Shown here piece after piece: positions 1 through 8,107 of a stretch of 64,000 nucleotides of DNA; position 1 is the first letter of the stretch; every line of letters begins with the position of its first letter. The notes beneath the pieces were generated by a model. The model did not search any database, was not told where the DNA came from, and worked only from the letters and a program-made list of their open reading frames with translations. Position numbers and translations under genes: made by a program. Origin of the DNA: DASSQJ01 sp963772645 (lineage in GTDB: Bacteria; Actinomycetota; Actinomycetes; Actinomycetales; Dermatophilaceae); assembly GCA_963772645.1 (NCBI GenBank), contig CAVYYD010000001.1:74754-138753 (forward strand), given 5' to 3'.

Positions 1-1
1 G

Positions 2-475
2 ACGGACGCGCTCCGGGCCAGGATCGACGCCGCGTCGCAGGTGAAGCTCAACCTGACGCCCTGGTACGGCTCTGGGCTCGGCGACGCCTTCGTGCACATG
101 CGAGACGGCACCTTCTTCTTCCACAACTCGTACTGGTCCGCTCTCGTCGAGGGCGGCTGGGTCCTTCTCGTCGCCTACCTCGTCGTCACGGTGTGGTTCG
201 GCGTCGGGCCGCTGCGTTCCGGCCCACCGGTGGCGCCGTGGGCCACGGCGGCCGAGGCGGCCAACGTCGCGGTGCTCGTCTGTGCGCTGAGGCTCGGCGA
301 GGTGTTCGGCACCACCACGGCGGTGCTCGCCCTCGCTGCCGGCCTCATGGGGTATGCCGCCCACAAGGTCTCGGTCGCCGCAAACCCGCCGCCCCCGGCG
401 GCCGTCGCGCCGGCCGCTCACGGGGCCCATCTCGCGCCACCGGCCGGCGACGTGGCGCCCCTGTCGCGCGGGTAG
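2..475 (+). CDS. O-antigen ligase/polymerase-like membrane protein, C-terminal part
   Basis: The frame is open from base 2, so the gene begins before the window and only about 157 C-terminal residues are visible. The piece has a periplasmic-loop motif (GSGLGDAF, then HNSYWSALVEGGW) followed by two or three membrane helices and a Pro/Ala-rich tail. The G-x-G-x-x-F...HNSY...E-G pattern is typical of Wzy/WaaL-type O-antigen polymerases and ligases, which join lipid-linked oligosaccharides outside the membrane. The next gene starts 9 bases downstream. GTG at 41 is probably internal. Confidence 0.6.
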   Translation, partial: TDALRARIDAASQVKLNLTPWYGSGLGDAFVHMRDGTFFFHNSYWSALVEGGWVLLVAYLVVTVWFGVGPLRSGPPVAPWATAAEAANVAVLVCALRLGEVFGTTTAVLALAAGLMGYAAHKVSVAANPPPPAAVAPAAHGAHLAPPAGDVAPLSRG

Positions 476-484
476 CCTGACGCG

Positions 485-1213
485 GTGACTGCCGCCCCGG
501 GCCACGGAGGGTCCCCGTCGATCGCGGCGCCCGACTACTGGTGGTACGTCGCCCGGAGCCGTCTGCTCGAGGCCGCACTCCGCGACCTGGTCGAGGGCGC
601 GGCCCTCGCGCTCGACCTCGGCAGCGCCGACGGCCCGAGCGCCGGCTGGTTCCGTGAGGCCACCGCGCACACGGTCGCCCTCGACATCGACACCCGGGGC
701 CTCGGTGCCGGCGGCGTCTGTGGGTCGGCGCTCGCCCTGCCCTTCGCCGACGGCACCTTCGACGCGGTCGCCGCCTTCGACGTCATCGAGCACTGCGACC
801 CCCAGGAGATGGCGCTCGGTGAGGTGGCCCGAGTGCTGCGGCCCGGCGGCCGCTTCCTCATGTCGGTCCCGGCCTACCAGTGGGCGTGGAGCGACTTCGA
901 CGTGGCCAACGGCCACCACCGCCGCTACACGCGAGGACGGGCCGTGGCCGCGGTCGAGGCCTCCGGGCTGCGCGTCGACCGGGCCACCTACGGGTTCGCC
1001 TCGGTGTTCCCGTTCTTCGCCGCCGAACGCACCCTCCGAAAGGTCACCGGCCGGCACGCCCACGGACCGCACGACGTCGTCGACGTGCCCCGGGTCCCAC
1101 GGGCGGTCAACACGGCGCTGACCCGCCTCTCGCGCGTGGACGCGGCCGTCCTGCGCCGGGCCGACCTGCCGTTCGGGTCCTCGGTCTTCGTCGCGGCCAC
1201 CCGGCCGGGCTGA
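485..1213 (+). CDS. Class I SAM-dependent methyltransferase (Methyltransf_11 type)
   Basis: The 242-residue protein has the Rossmann motif I ALDLGSADG, an acidic motif II (VALDID) and the post-I signature FDAVAAFDVIEHC followed by VARVLRPGGRFLMSVP, the standard Methyltransf_11 layout. The substrate cannot be read from the sequence. Its place beside a polysaccharide polymerase-like gene, an epimerase and glycosyltransferases suggests a sugar or polyprenyl-linked acceptor. It starts with GTG, 9 bases after the previous stop, and converges on the epimerase gene with only 4 bases between the stops. Confidence 0.85.
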   Translation: MTAAPGHGGSPSIAAPDYWWYVARSRLLEAALRDLVEGAALALDLGSADGPSAGWFREATAHTVALDIDTRGLGAGGVCGSALALPFADGTFDAVAAFDVIEHCDPQEMALGEVARVLRPGGRFLMSVPAYQWAWSDFDVANGHHRRYTRGRAVAAVEASGLRVDRATYGFASVFPFFAAERTLRKVTGRHAHGPHDVVDVPRVPRAVNTALTRLSRVDAAVLRRADLPFGSSVFVAATRPG

Positions 1214-1217
1214 CCGC

Positions 1218-2171
1218 TCAGCGGTCGAGCGGGCCGCCGGCCACCACCCGGGCGCGCACGTCGGCGGCCGTCGCCGCGAGCCCGGCGGCGAGCGTCGTCG
1301 TGGCGAGGGCGTCGAGCTCGGGCCAGCGCACCGACCCCATCCGTAGGTCGAGGACCTGCCCGCGGCCCCCCGGCCCCGGGATGGTGCGCAGCGGTCGGTG
1401 GAACACCCGGCGCGCCTCGCCGATGAGGTGGCCGACCGTGACCGGCGTCCCGGAGGCGATGACCTTGACGGCCACGGTGCCGGGCGGCTCGTCCCGCACG
1501 AGCTCGACGGCCCGGCGCGCCATCCGGGCAGCGTCGCCCGCGTGGACGTAGTCGCGGAGGGTGTCCATCGAGACGAACACCGGCAGTGGGGACCCGGTCG
1601 CGTCGGCGAGGCACAGCTGCGAGAGCAGCCCCTGCGGCTTGCCGAGCGCCTGACCCGGGCCGTAGACGTTGGCCAGCCGCCCGAGGACCGTGCGCACGCC
1701 GGTGCGAGCCGCGAGCGTGCGGACCCGCTCCTCCATCGCGAGCTTGGTGCGGCCGTAGGGCACGAGGGGGCGCGGCTCGGTGTGCTCGGTGAACGGGGGG
1801 CCGGAGGACCCCGCGTAGAGGCCGCCCGCCGAGGAGGCGAGGAAGAACGCGCCGTCCTCGGAACCGGCGACCGACCCAGCGAGGGCGTCGACGGCCGCGG
1901 TGAAGACCCGCAGCTCGGCGCCGAGCGCATCCTCCCCGGTCGCGACGACGCCCGCGCCGGCGCACCAGGCCAGCAGCCACCGGCGGCCCGCACGCTCCTG
2001 CCGGAAGCGTTCCGCCTCCGCGAGGAGCGTGCCGACCGCGGCTGCCTCGTCCGACCACGGCACGCGAGAGGTCATCACCTCGTGCCCTGCGACGCGCAGC
2101 TCGGCCGCGAGGTGCCGCCCGACGAGGCCGCCGGCCCCCACGACCCAGGTGAGGGGCGCGGTGGTGCTCAC
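1218..2171 (-). CDS. NAD-dependent epimerase/dehydratase (short-chain, extended type)
   Basis: The 317-residue protein starts with a glycine-rich nucleotide site WVVGAGGLVGRHLA and carries a YGRTKLAME segment matching the YxxxK catalytic motif, preceded by serines in FLASSAGGLY. This is the extended SDR fold that epimerises or dehydrates nucleotide sugars. The chosen GTG start overlaps the stop of the upstream glycosyltransferase (GTGA), so the two genes are probably translationally coupled. A longer open frame runs upstream but is the shadow of that gene. The sugar substrate is unknown. Confidence 0.8.
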   Translation of the reverse strand: MSTTAPLTWVVGAGGLVGRHLAAELRVAGHEVMTSRVPWSDEAAAVGTLLAEAERFRQERAGRRWLLAWCAGAGVVATGEDALGAELRVFTAAVDALAGSVAGSEDGAFFLASSAGGLYAGSSGPPFTEHTEPRPLVPYGRTKLAMEERVRTLAARTGVRTVLGRLANVYGPGQALGKPQGLLSQLCLADATGSPLPVFVSMDTLRDYVHAGDAARMARRAVELVRDEPPGTVAVKVIASGTPVTVGHLIGEARRVFHRPLRTIPGPGGRGQVLDLRMGSVRWPELDALATTTLAAGLAATAADVRARVVAGGPLDR

Positions 2172-3165
2172 CGCCGGTCCCGCCCCAGCGGACCGTCGGC
2201 GCGGTCGCGCACCGGCAGGTAGAGCGGCTTGCCCATCGCCATGTTGACCGCCATGCCGACGTACTCGGCGATCACCCCGAGGGCGAAGAGGATGGCGCCG
2301 GTCGTCACCATGAGCAGGATCATCGTCGAGGTCCAGCCGGGGACGCTCCACCGGTTGGTCGCTCGGCCGACGACGAGGACGAGGGCGACGACGGGAGCCA
2401 GCCCCAGCGCGGCCGCTCCGGCGACACTGACCCAGCGCAGCGGCGTCGTCCCGCTGGAGAGGACGAGCCGCCAGAAGTGGGAGAGCAGCCGGCGCAGGTC
2501 GTAGCCCGACGGCCGGTCGCCCTCGGCGCGCATCGGCACGGCTGCCGTCGTCGTGCGGCGGGCGACCCAGGAGATCGCGACGTCGAGGTAGATGCCGGGC
2601 CCGGCGTAGGCGGCGACGGAGCGGGCGACCTCGCCGAGGACCAGGCGGTAACTGTTGAAGTCGGCGGCGGCGGCACCGCGTGCCAGCTTCGCCACCAGCC
2701 ATTTCGCCGCCTGCGAGGCGAGGTTGCGCCCGGCGCCGTGCGGCGGTGCGTTCGACGGCTTCGCGTAGACGACGTCGGCCTGGGCGTCGAGGGCGGCGTC
2801 GAGGAGGGTGCCGATGTGGCCGGGGTCGTGCTGGCCGTCCTCGTCCATCGTCACGACCCACTCGCTGCCCGAGGCCGCGATGCCTGCCAGGGTGGCGGCG
2901 TGCTGTCCGAAGTTCCTGCTGAGCCACACCGGCCGGACCCAGTCGTACGCGTGGGCCAGCTCACGGATCACCGCGTCCGACCCGTCCGGGCCGCAGTCGT
3001 CGACGAGGACGACCTCGGTGACCCGGTAGTAGCGACCACCGGGAGAGGCCTGCGTCCCGGTCAGCCGCCGCAAGCTCACCGACGAACCCCGGGAGGGTCC
3101 GCGCCCTGGTACACCGGGACGACGACGGAGACCAGGTGCGGGGTGTTCGTCGGGAACCACGGCAA
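2168..3165 (-). pseudogene. GT2 family glycosyltransferase (DPM/ArnC-like) with broken 5' end
   Basis: The body is intact: VVLVDDCGPDGSD, NFGQHAATLAGI, MDEDGQHDP and, near the C terminus, two membrane helices, as in polyprenyl-phosphate sugar transferases of the ArnC/GtrB type. The N-terminal strand VSVVVPVYQGA is in a different frame at about 3100-3140, the next piece (TLPGFVGELAA) is in a third frame, and the body starts only after about 3070. An apparent 2-base loss and a 1-base gain separate these pieces. Without repair the protein would have to start near GTG 3079 and would lack the first beta strand of the nucleotide-binding fold. A TTG at 3165 is a possible original start. Confidence 0.7.
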
Positions 3166-3214
3166 GACCCTAGCGACGGCCTATGCCACAGATACCACCG
3201 CGGGAGGCGGACAC

Positions 3215-5491
3215 GTGCTCCAGATCCTCCCGTTCGTCGCGATCGCGGCCCTCTGGCTCGTGGACGGCATCCCGCCTGGCTCAGTCGCAGTCCTCCTGCT
3301 GTGGCACGGCGTCACCGCGGCCTCCGGCTTGGTCGTCTGGCGCCTAGCGGTGCGGACCCGGATCCCGCTGGTCTTCGAGGTCGGTCTGGCGTACGGGATC
3401 GGTCTGGCGCTTCACGTCCCCACGATGCTCGCGGTGCCCGGTCAGTGGTGGCAGCCCTGGGCCGCGCCGGGTCTTGTGTTGTGCATCGCCCTTGTCGTCC
3501 CTCGCTGGCGGCGACGAGCACTGCGAATCTCACCACGCCTGACCCTTGGCCAACGCGCTACGACAGCAATCGCTTTGTGGGTCGTCGTGGCGCTGGCCTG
3601 GTCAGAGAGTATGCGGTCCGCTCCCGTCTCCATCGAGAAGCCCGTCCCCATCAATATCGACGCCCTCTTCGCCTTGGCCCTGGCTCGGAGGAGCCAGGTC
3701 CAGCTGCCGATGTCCTCTCCGTTCGTGGCCGGCGACGACCTGCCCTACCACTGGTTCGCATCAGCGGACATCGGCCTCACCGGCACCGCCACGGGTGTGG
3801 ACCCCTGGGTTGTGTTGGCCCAGGTCTGGTATCCGGTGGTCCTCGCCCTCGCCGCTCTCGCTGTCGGTGGGCTGACGTGCATCCTCTCCCGCCGGCTGTG
3901 GGCTGGACCGCTGGCCACCCTGACGGCAGGCGCAGTGAGCTCACTCAGAGGCCTGTCGTTCTCCTCCCGGCCGCTGCTCATCATGAACCACGACCTGTGG
4001 CAAAGCCCGACGATGGTTCACGGGCTCCTCATGACAAGCACGTTGCTGGCTTTGCTCCTCGCATTGCTGCGGGCACGCAGGTACCCGGGAACGATGCTGG
4101 TGGTCTCCGTCGCTACCTGCACGGCGACATTGGTGGTGACGAAGTCGACCCAGGTTCCACTCATCGTCGCGGGTCTGGCGACGGCCGCAGGGGCGGCAGC
4201 GCTTCATCGCAGGTGGTCTCGGGCGCTGCGCTTGGCTGCCGTCACCTTGGGTACCGCTCTGGTGGGAGGCGTGATGTCGTGGTGGGCCTTCCACGGGTCG
4301 ACGGATGGGCTCTCGGTACACCCTCGCAGCGTCATCCCCCTCCACACCTACGCTCAGCGGGACCCAGGACTCGCCGCTTCGATGCTTGGCCTGCCGGATG
4401 CGGGGCCCGGCTTCTCTACAGGCGACTACGTCCTGGTAGGGGGCGTCCTGCTCATTGGACTCTTCTCAGCGACGCTGTACCCCTTGCTGGCGCCTCTGGT
4501 GGCTTGGCGTCGCCTACCCCCGGGTGACCCGATGGTCCCAGCCCTGGGCGGCTCGATCGTCGCGGGCCTGGCCGCCACGCTCGTTCTTCGCCATCCCGGG
4601 GGTAGCGAGATCTACTTTCTCGTCGGCACATGGCCAATGGTCGCGGCACTCGGAAGCTGGGGGGTGGTGCTGCTGCTGCGACCAACCGCGATGTCTCTAA
4701 CCACCGTGGCACTGGGCCTGGCTGTCGGCGCCACCTCCGCTGGAGCTGCCGTCGTCGTGCACGCCCTCCTGCCGACCCGCGGGTGGGTCCTTCGGGCGCT
4801 CGTGGTGGCCGGGGCACCGACTCTCGTGGTGCTGAGCGTCCTAACGGGCGCTGTGCTCCTGGCGGCCGCGAGGCCGGGAGCCGGAGCGGCCGTCCTCGTC
4901 GGTGGGCTCGCCTTCGGGGGCCTCGTTTCCACGGGCCTCACCCTTGCTCCTCTACCCCGGGCCGGAATCTCCAACCGCGGCCAAGCGGACCTGCCGGACG
5001 GAACCAGACCCAAGGACCTTCGGCCCGCATTGGTATCTCCGGATCTCGTCCGTGCGGCGCGCTTCGTTGCGAGCGAGTCCGAGCCCAATGCGGTCATCGC
5101 GACGAACCGCCACTGTTCCGCTGGTGGGTCCCTGCCCCAGACCGGGGAACCGTCGTGCGCGCCCGATGACGTTGTCCTGGCTGCCTTCACGGGCCGCGCG
5201 ATGCTTGTCGAGGGCTGGATGTTCGAACGAAGCACGGTCTCGAGGGCGGGTCAGACCTTCCAGAATCTGTCGACCATCCCCTTTGCGGACCAGGGAGTCC
5301 TGGCCGCCAATGACTTGGCGTTCACACACCCTGACGATGCGACGCGTGCTGGCCTGTGCGCTCTCGGCACCCGGTGGGCAGTGGTGGACCACACGGTGCG
5401 CGGGACGGCGTCGCATACTGACACGCTGGGAGATGTGGTCATGCGCTTCGGTAGTGTCGACGTCATCCGCCTGCACTGCGGGCAGCGCTGA
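3215..5491 (+). CDS. Large polytopic membrane protein, GT-C-like
   Basis: This 758-residue protein has about a dozen hydrophobic segments. An early loop carries DDLPYHWF, and a non-membrane C-terminal domain of about 160 residues includes paired cysteines (NRHCSAGG and EPSCAPDD). The layout resembles GT-C type glycosyltransferases that use polyprenyl-phosphate sugars, but I cannot name a family. The GTG start at 3215 was chosen because a strong GGGAGG lies five bases upstream; the frame is open further upstream only as the shadow of the opposite-strand gene. Base composition looks less GC-rich than the flanking genes, which may mean transfer. Confidence 0.6.
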   Translation: MLQILPFVAIAALWLVDGIPPGSVAVLLLWHGVTAASGLVVWRLAVRTRIPLVFEVGLAYGIGLALHVPTMLAVPGQWWQPWAAPGLVLCIALVVPRWRRRALRISPRLTLGQRATTAIALWVVVALAWSESMRSAPVSIEKPVPINIDALFALALARRSQVQLPMSSPFVAGDDLPYHWFASADIGLTGTATGVDPWVVLAQVWYPVVLALAALAVGGLTCILSRRLWAGPLATLTAGAVSSLRGLSFSSRPLLIMNHDLWQSPTMVHGLLMTSTLLALLLALLRARRYPGTMLVVSVATCTATLVVTKSTQVPLIVAGLATAAGAAALHRRWSRALRLAAVTLGTALVGGVMSWWAFHGSTDGLSVHPRSVIPLHTYAQRDPGLAASMLGLPDAGPGFSTGDYVLVGGVLLIGLFSATLYPLLAPLVAWRRLPPGDPMVPALGGSIVAGLAATLVLRHPGGSEIYFLVGTWPMVAALGSWGVVLLLRPTAMSLTTVALGLAVGATSAGAAVVVHALLPTRGWVLRALVVAGAPTLVVLSVLTGAVLLAAARPGAGAAVLVGGLAFGGLVSTGLTLAPLPRAGISNRGQADLPDGTRPKDLRPALVSPDLVRAARFVASESEPNAVIATNRHCSAGGSLPQTGEPSCAPDDVVLAAFTGRAMLVEGWMFERSTVSRAGQTFQNLSTIPFADQGVLAANDLAFTHPDDATRAGLCALGTRWAVVDHTVRGTASHTDTLGDVVMRFGSVDVIRLHCGQR

Positions 5492-5518
5492 ACTTCGTTC
5501 GCGGATCGGGCCCACCCG

Positions 5519-7201
5519 TCAGTCGCGGGTGAGCTTGCGGTAGGTGACCCGGTGCGGGCGGGCCGCCTCCTCGCCGAGCCGCTCGATCTTGTTCTGCTCG
5601 TAGGACTCGAAGTTGCCCTCGAACCAGTACCACTTCGCCGGGTCCTCGGCGTCGCCCTCGTAGGCGAGGATGTGCGTCACGACGCGGTCGAGGAACCACC
5701 GGTCGTGGCTGATCACGACGGCGCAGCCGGGGAAGTCGAGGAGGGCGTTCTCGAGCGAACCGAGCGTCTCGACGTCGAGGTCGTTGGTCGGCTCGTCGAG
5801 CAGGAGCAGGTTGCCCCCCTCCTTGAGGGTGAGCGCGAGGTTGAGCCGGTTCCGCTCTCCCCCGGAGAGCACCCCGGCCTTCTTCTGCTGGTCCGGGCCC
5901 TTGAAGCCGAACTGGCTGACGTAGGCGCGCGAGGGGATCTCGACGTGGCCGACCTGGATGTAGTCGTGGCCGCCGGACACCGTCTCCCAGAGGTTCTTGT
6001 TCGGGTCGAGGCCGCCTCGGCTCTGGTCGACGTAGGAGATCGAGACCGTATCGCCGATGTCGACGACGCCGGCATCCGGCTCCTCGAGGCCGACGATCGT
6101 CTTGAACAGGGTCGTCTTGCCGACACCGTTCGGCCCGATGACGCCGACGATCCCGTTGCGGGGCAACGTGAAGGACAGGTCGTTGATGAGGATGCGGTCA
6201 CCGAAGCCCTTGCGCAGTCCGCGCACCTCGATGACCTTGCTGCCCAACCGTGGGCCCGGGGGGATCTGGATCTCCTCGAAGTCGAGCTTGCGGGTGCGGT
6301 CGGCCTCGGCGGCCATCTCCTCGTAGCGCTGGAGGCGGGCCTTGGACTTGGTCTGCTTGGCCTTGGCGTTGCTGCGGACCCAGTCCAGCTCCTCGGCGAG
6401 GCGCTTGGCGAGCTTGGCGTCCTTCTTGCCCTGGACCTCCAGGCGGGCCTGCTTCTTCTCCAGGTAGGTCGAATAGTTCCCCTCGTACGGGTAGGCACGG
6501 CCCCGGTCGAGCTCGAGGATCCAGCCGGCGACGTTGTCCATGAAGTAACGGTCGTGGGTCACCGCGACGACGGCTCCGTGGTAGCTGGCGAGGTGCTGCT
6601 CGAGCCAGAGCACCGACTCGGCGTCCAGGTGGTTGGTCGGCTCGTCGAGGAGGAGCAGGTCGGGCTTCTGGAGGAGCAGCTTGCACAGGGCGACGCGCCG
6701 ACGCTCACCGCCGGACAGCACCCTGACGTCGGCGTCCGGCGGCGGGCAGCGCAGCGCATCCATCGCCTGCTCGAGCTGGGAGTCCAGGTCCCAGGCGTCG
6801 GCCGCGTCGATCGCCTCCTGAAGGTGGCCCATCTCGGCCATGAGCGCGTCGAAGTCGGCGTCGGGCTCGGCCATCTCCGCGGAGATCTCGTTGTAGCGGT
6901 CGAGCTTGGCCTTGATCTCCCCGGCGCCCTGCTCGACGTTCCCCAGGACCGTCGTGGTCTCGTCGAGCTCGGGCTCCTGCATGAGGATGCCGACCGAGTA
7001 GCCCGGGGTCAGCCGTGCGTCACCGTTGGACGGCTGGTCCAGGCCGGCCATGATCTTCAGGACCGAGGACTTCCCCGCGCCGTTCGGGCCGACGACGCCG
7101 ATCTTCGCGCCGGGCATGAACGAGAGGGTGACGTCGTCGAGGATGACCTTGTCGCCGTGCGCCTTGCGGGCACGCGACATCACGTAGATGAACTCGGGCA
7201 T
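5519..7201 (-). CDS. ettA: ABC-F protein EttA, energy-dependent translational throttle
   Basis: The 560-residue protein holds two ABC ATPase domains without membrane segments. Domain 1 has GPNGAGKSS, LSGGERRRVAL and LLLLDEPTNHLD; domain 2 has GPNGVGKTT, LSGGERNRLNL and LLLLDEPTNDLD. Between them lies a charged, lysine-rich linker. The length and the conserved MPEFIYVM start match EttA, which binds the ribosomal E site and gates entry into elongation according to ATP/ADP. The ATG at 7201 is preferred over upstream in-frame starts because it gives the family N terminus. Confidence 0.95.
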   Translation of the reverse strand: MPEFIYVMSRARKAHGDKVILDDVTLSFMPGAKIGVVGPNGAGKSSVLKIMAGLDQPSNGDARLTPGYSVGILMQEPELDETTTVLGNVEQGAGEIKAKLDRYNEISAEMAEPDADFDALMAEMGHLQEAIDAADAWDLDSQLEQAMDALRCPPPDADVRVLSGGERRRVALCKLLLQKPDLLLLDEPTNHLDAESVLWLEQHLASYHGAVVAVTHDRYFMDNVAGWILELDRGRAYPYEGNYSTYLEKKQARLEVQGKKDAKLAKRLAEELDWVRSNAKAKQTKSKARLQRYEEMAAEADRTRKLDFEEIQIPPGPRLGSKVIEVRGLRKGFGDRILINDLSFTLPRNGIVGVIGPNGVGKTTLFKTIVGLEEPDAGVVDIGDTVSISYVDQSRGGLDPNKNLWETVSGGHDYIQVGHVEIPSRAYVSQFGFKGPDQQKKAGVLSGGERNRLNLALTLKEGGNLLLLDEPTNDLDVETLGSLENALLDFPGCAVVISHDRWFLDRVVTHILAYEGDAEDPAKWYWFEGNFESYEQNKIERLGEEAARPHRVTYRKLTRD

Positions 7202-7256
7202 ACCCCCAAGGCTAACGAGCGCTGGGCCCCTGCCCCGAATCGGCGGCTGCGCGCCC

Positions 7257-7787
7257 TCAGGCGGCGCTCGGCTCGCCGTCCGGGCGCACGAGCGGCCCTG
7301 CGTCGGCGGACGAGCCGTTCGACCTTGCCTCACCCTCCTCGACGACGTAGGCGTCGTGTTCCGGGTCCCCGCCGCCGACGGGGCCGCCGGCCGCATCGCC
7401 GGCCGGCACGGACGGCTCGAGGTCTCCGTTGCGGGTGAACGCGGTGCATCCCCAGCGCAGGTCGTGACCGAGGGCGTACGCCTCGATCTCGGTGCGCGCC
7501 CCGTAGGAGCCGTCCGGGCGCTGGAAGGCGCGGACCCGCTGCTTGCCGTGGACGACGACGGGGTGGCCCCTCCGCAAGGAGCGGGCCGCGTTGGCTCCGG
7601 GGCCGCGGAAGACCGAGACGTCGTAGTAGCTGGGTTCCGACTCTGTCCACTGGCCGGGCTCACCCCGGGCCGGGCGGCGCTCGGACTGGGCGACCCGGAA
7701 CGTGGTGAACGGCGCTCCGTCGCGCGAGCGCTTGACGACGGGGTCCGCCACGAGGCGGCCCTGGACGGTGACATGGGTCTCGTACAT
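7257..7787 (-). CDS. Single-stranded DNA-binding protein paralogue
   Basis: The 176-residue protein has an N-terminal OB fold of SSB type: an ETHVTVQGRLVADP start, FRVAQSERR, YYDVSVFRG and GHPVVVHGKQRVR. It is not the main SSB: it is not flanked by rpsF/rpsR, and its C terminus ends in EPSAA rather than the acidic DDDIPF-like tip that recruits partner proteins. ATG at 7787 has a GGAGG upstream in RNA sense. It may serve a specialised role such as competence or recombination, which is inference. It lies 55 bases upstream of ettA on the same strand. Confidence 0.85.
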   Translation of the reverse strand: MYETHVTVQGRLVADPVVKRSRDGAPFTTFRVAQSERRPARGEPGQWTESEPSYYDVSVFRGPGANAARSLRRGHPVVVHGKQRVRAFQRPDGSYGARTEIEAYALGHDLRWGCTAFTRNGDLEPSVPAGDAAGGPVGGGDPEHDAYVVEEGEARSNGSSADAGPLVRPDGEPSAA

Positions 7788-8107
7788 CGGTGGTTCTTCC
7801 TCCCTCGGCCCGACCGGTGGGGCCACGGGACCACCGTGCCGCCCGGCGTGGCTGACGGAAAGAACATGGCGAGAGCCTGTGGACGAGCGGTGCCGCGGCC
7901 CTCGAGTGTGGAGGACCCCGAGAAGAGTGCGGGCCGGCCCGGGTGCAGGGGTTCCCGGGCCAGGCCCACGGATGACGTTAGGGGACACCACTTCAGTCAC
8001 ACCGGCATCAGGGGGGACATCAGCCGTTCGGCGGCGGGAACCGGCCGAACGGAGGGTGTGTCGCGCTGGCGGCCGAGCCCCGCCCCGCCACGGCGCCCGG
8101 AGGACGA
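7788..8107. other. Intergenic stretch, no gene seen
   Basis: This stretch of about 320 bases lies between the downstream GTPase gene and the SSB paralogue. I see no coding region with family resemblance, no RNA gene and no strong hairpin. It probably holds the promoter for the SSB paralogue. Confidence 0.4.

Noticed and set aside
5492..5518. Terminator between the GT-C-like gene and ettA
   Set aside because: The 27-base gap has no inverted repeat of useful length.
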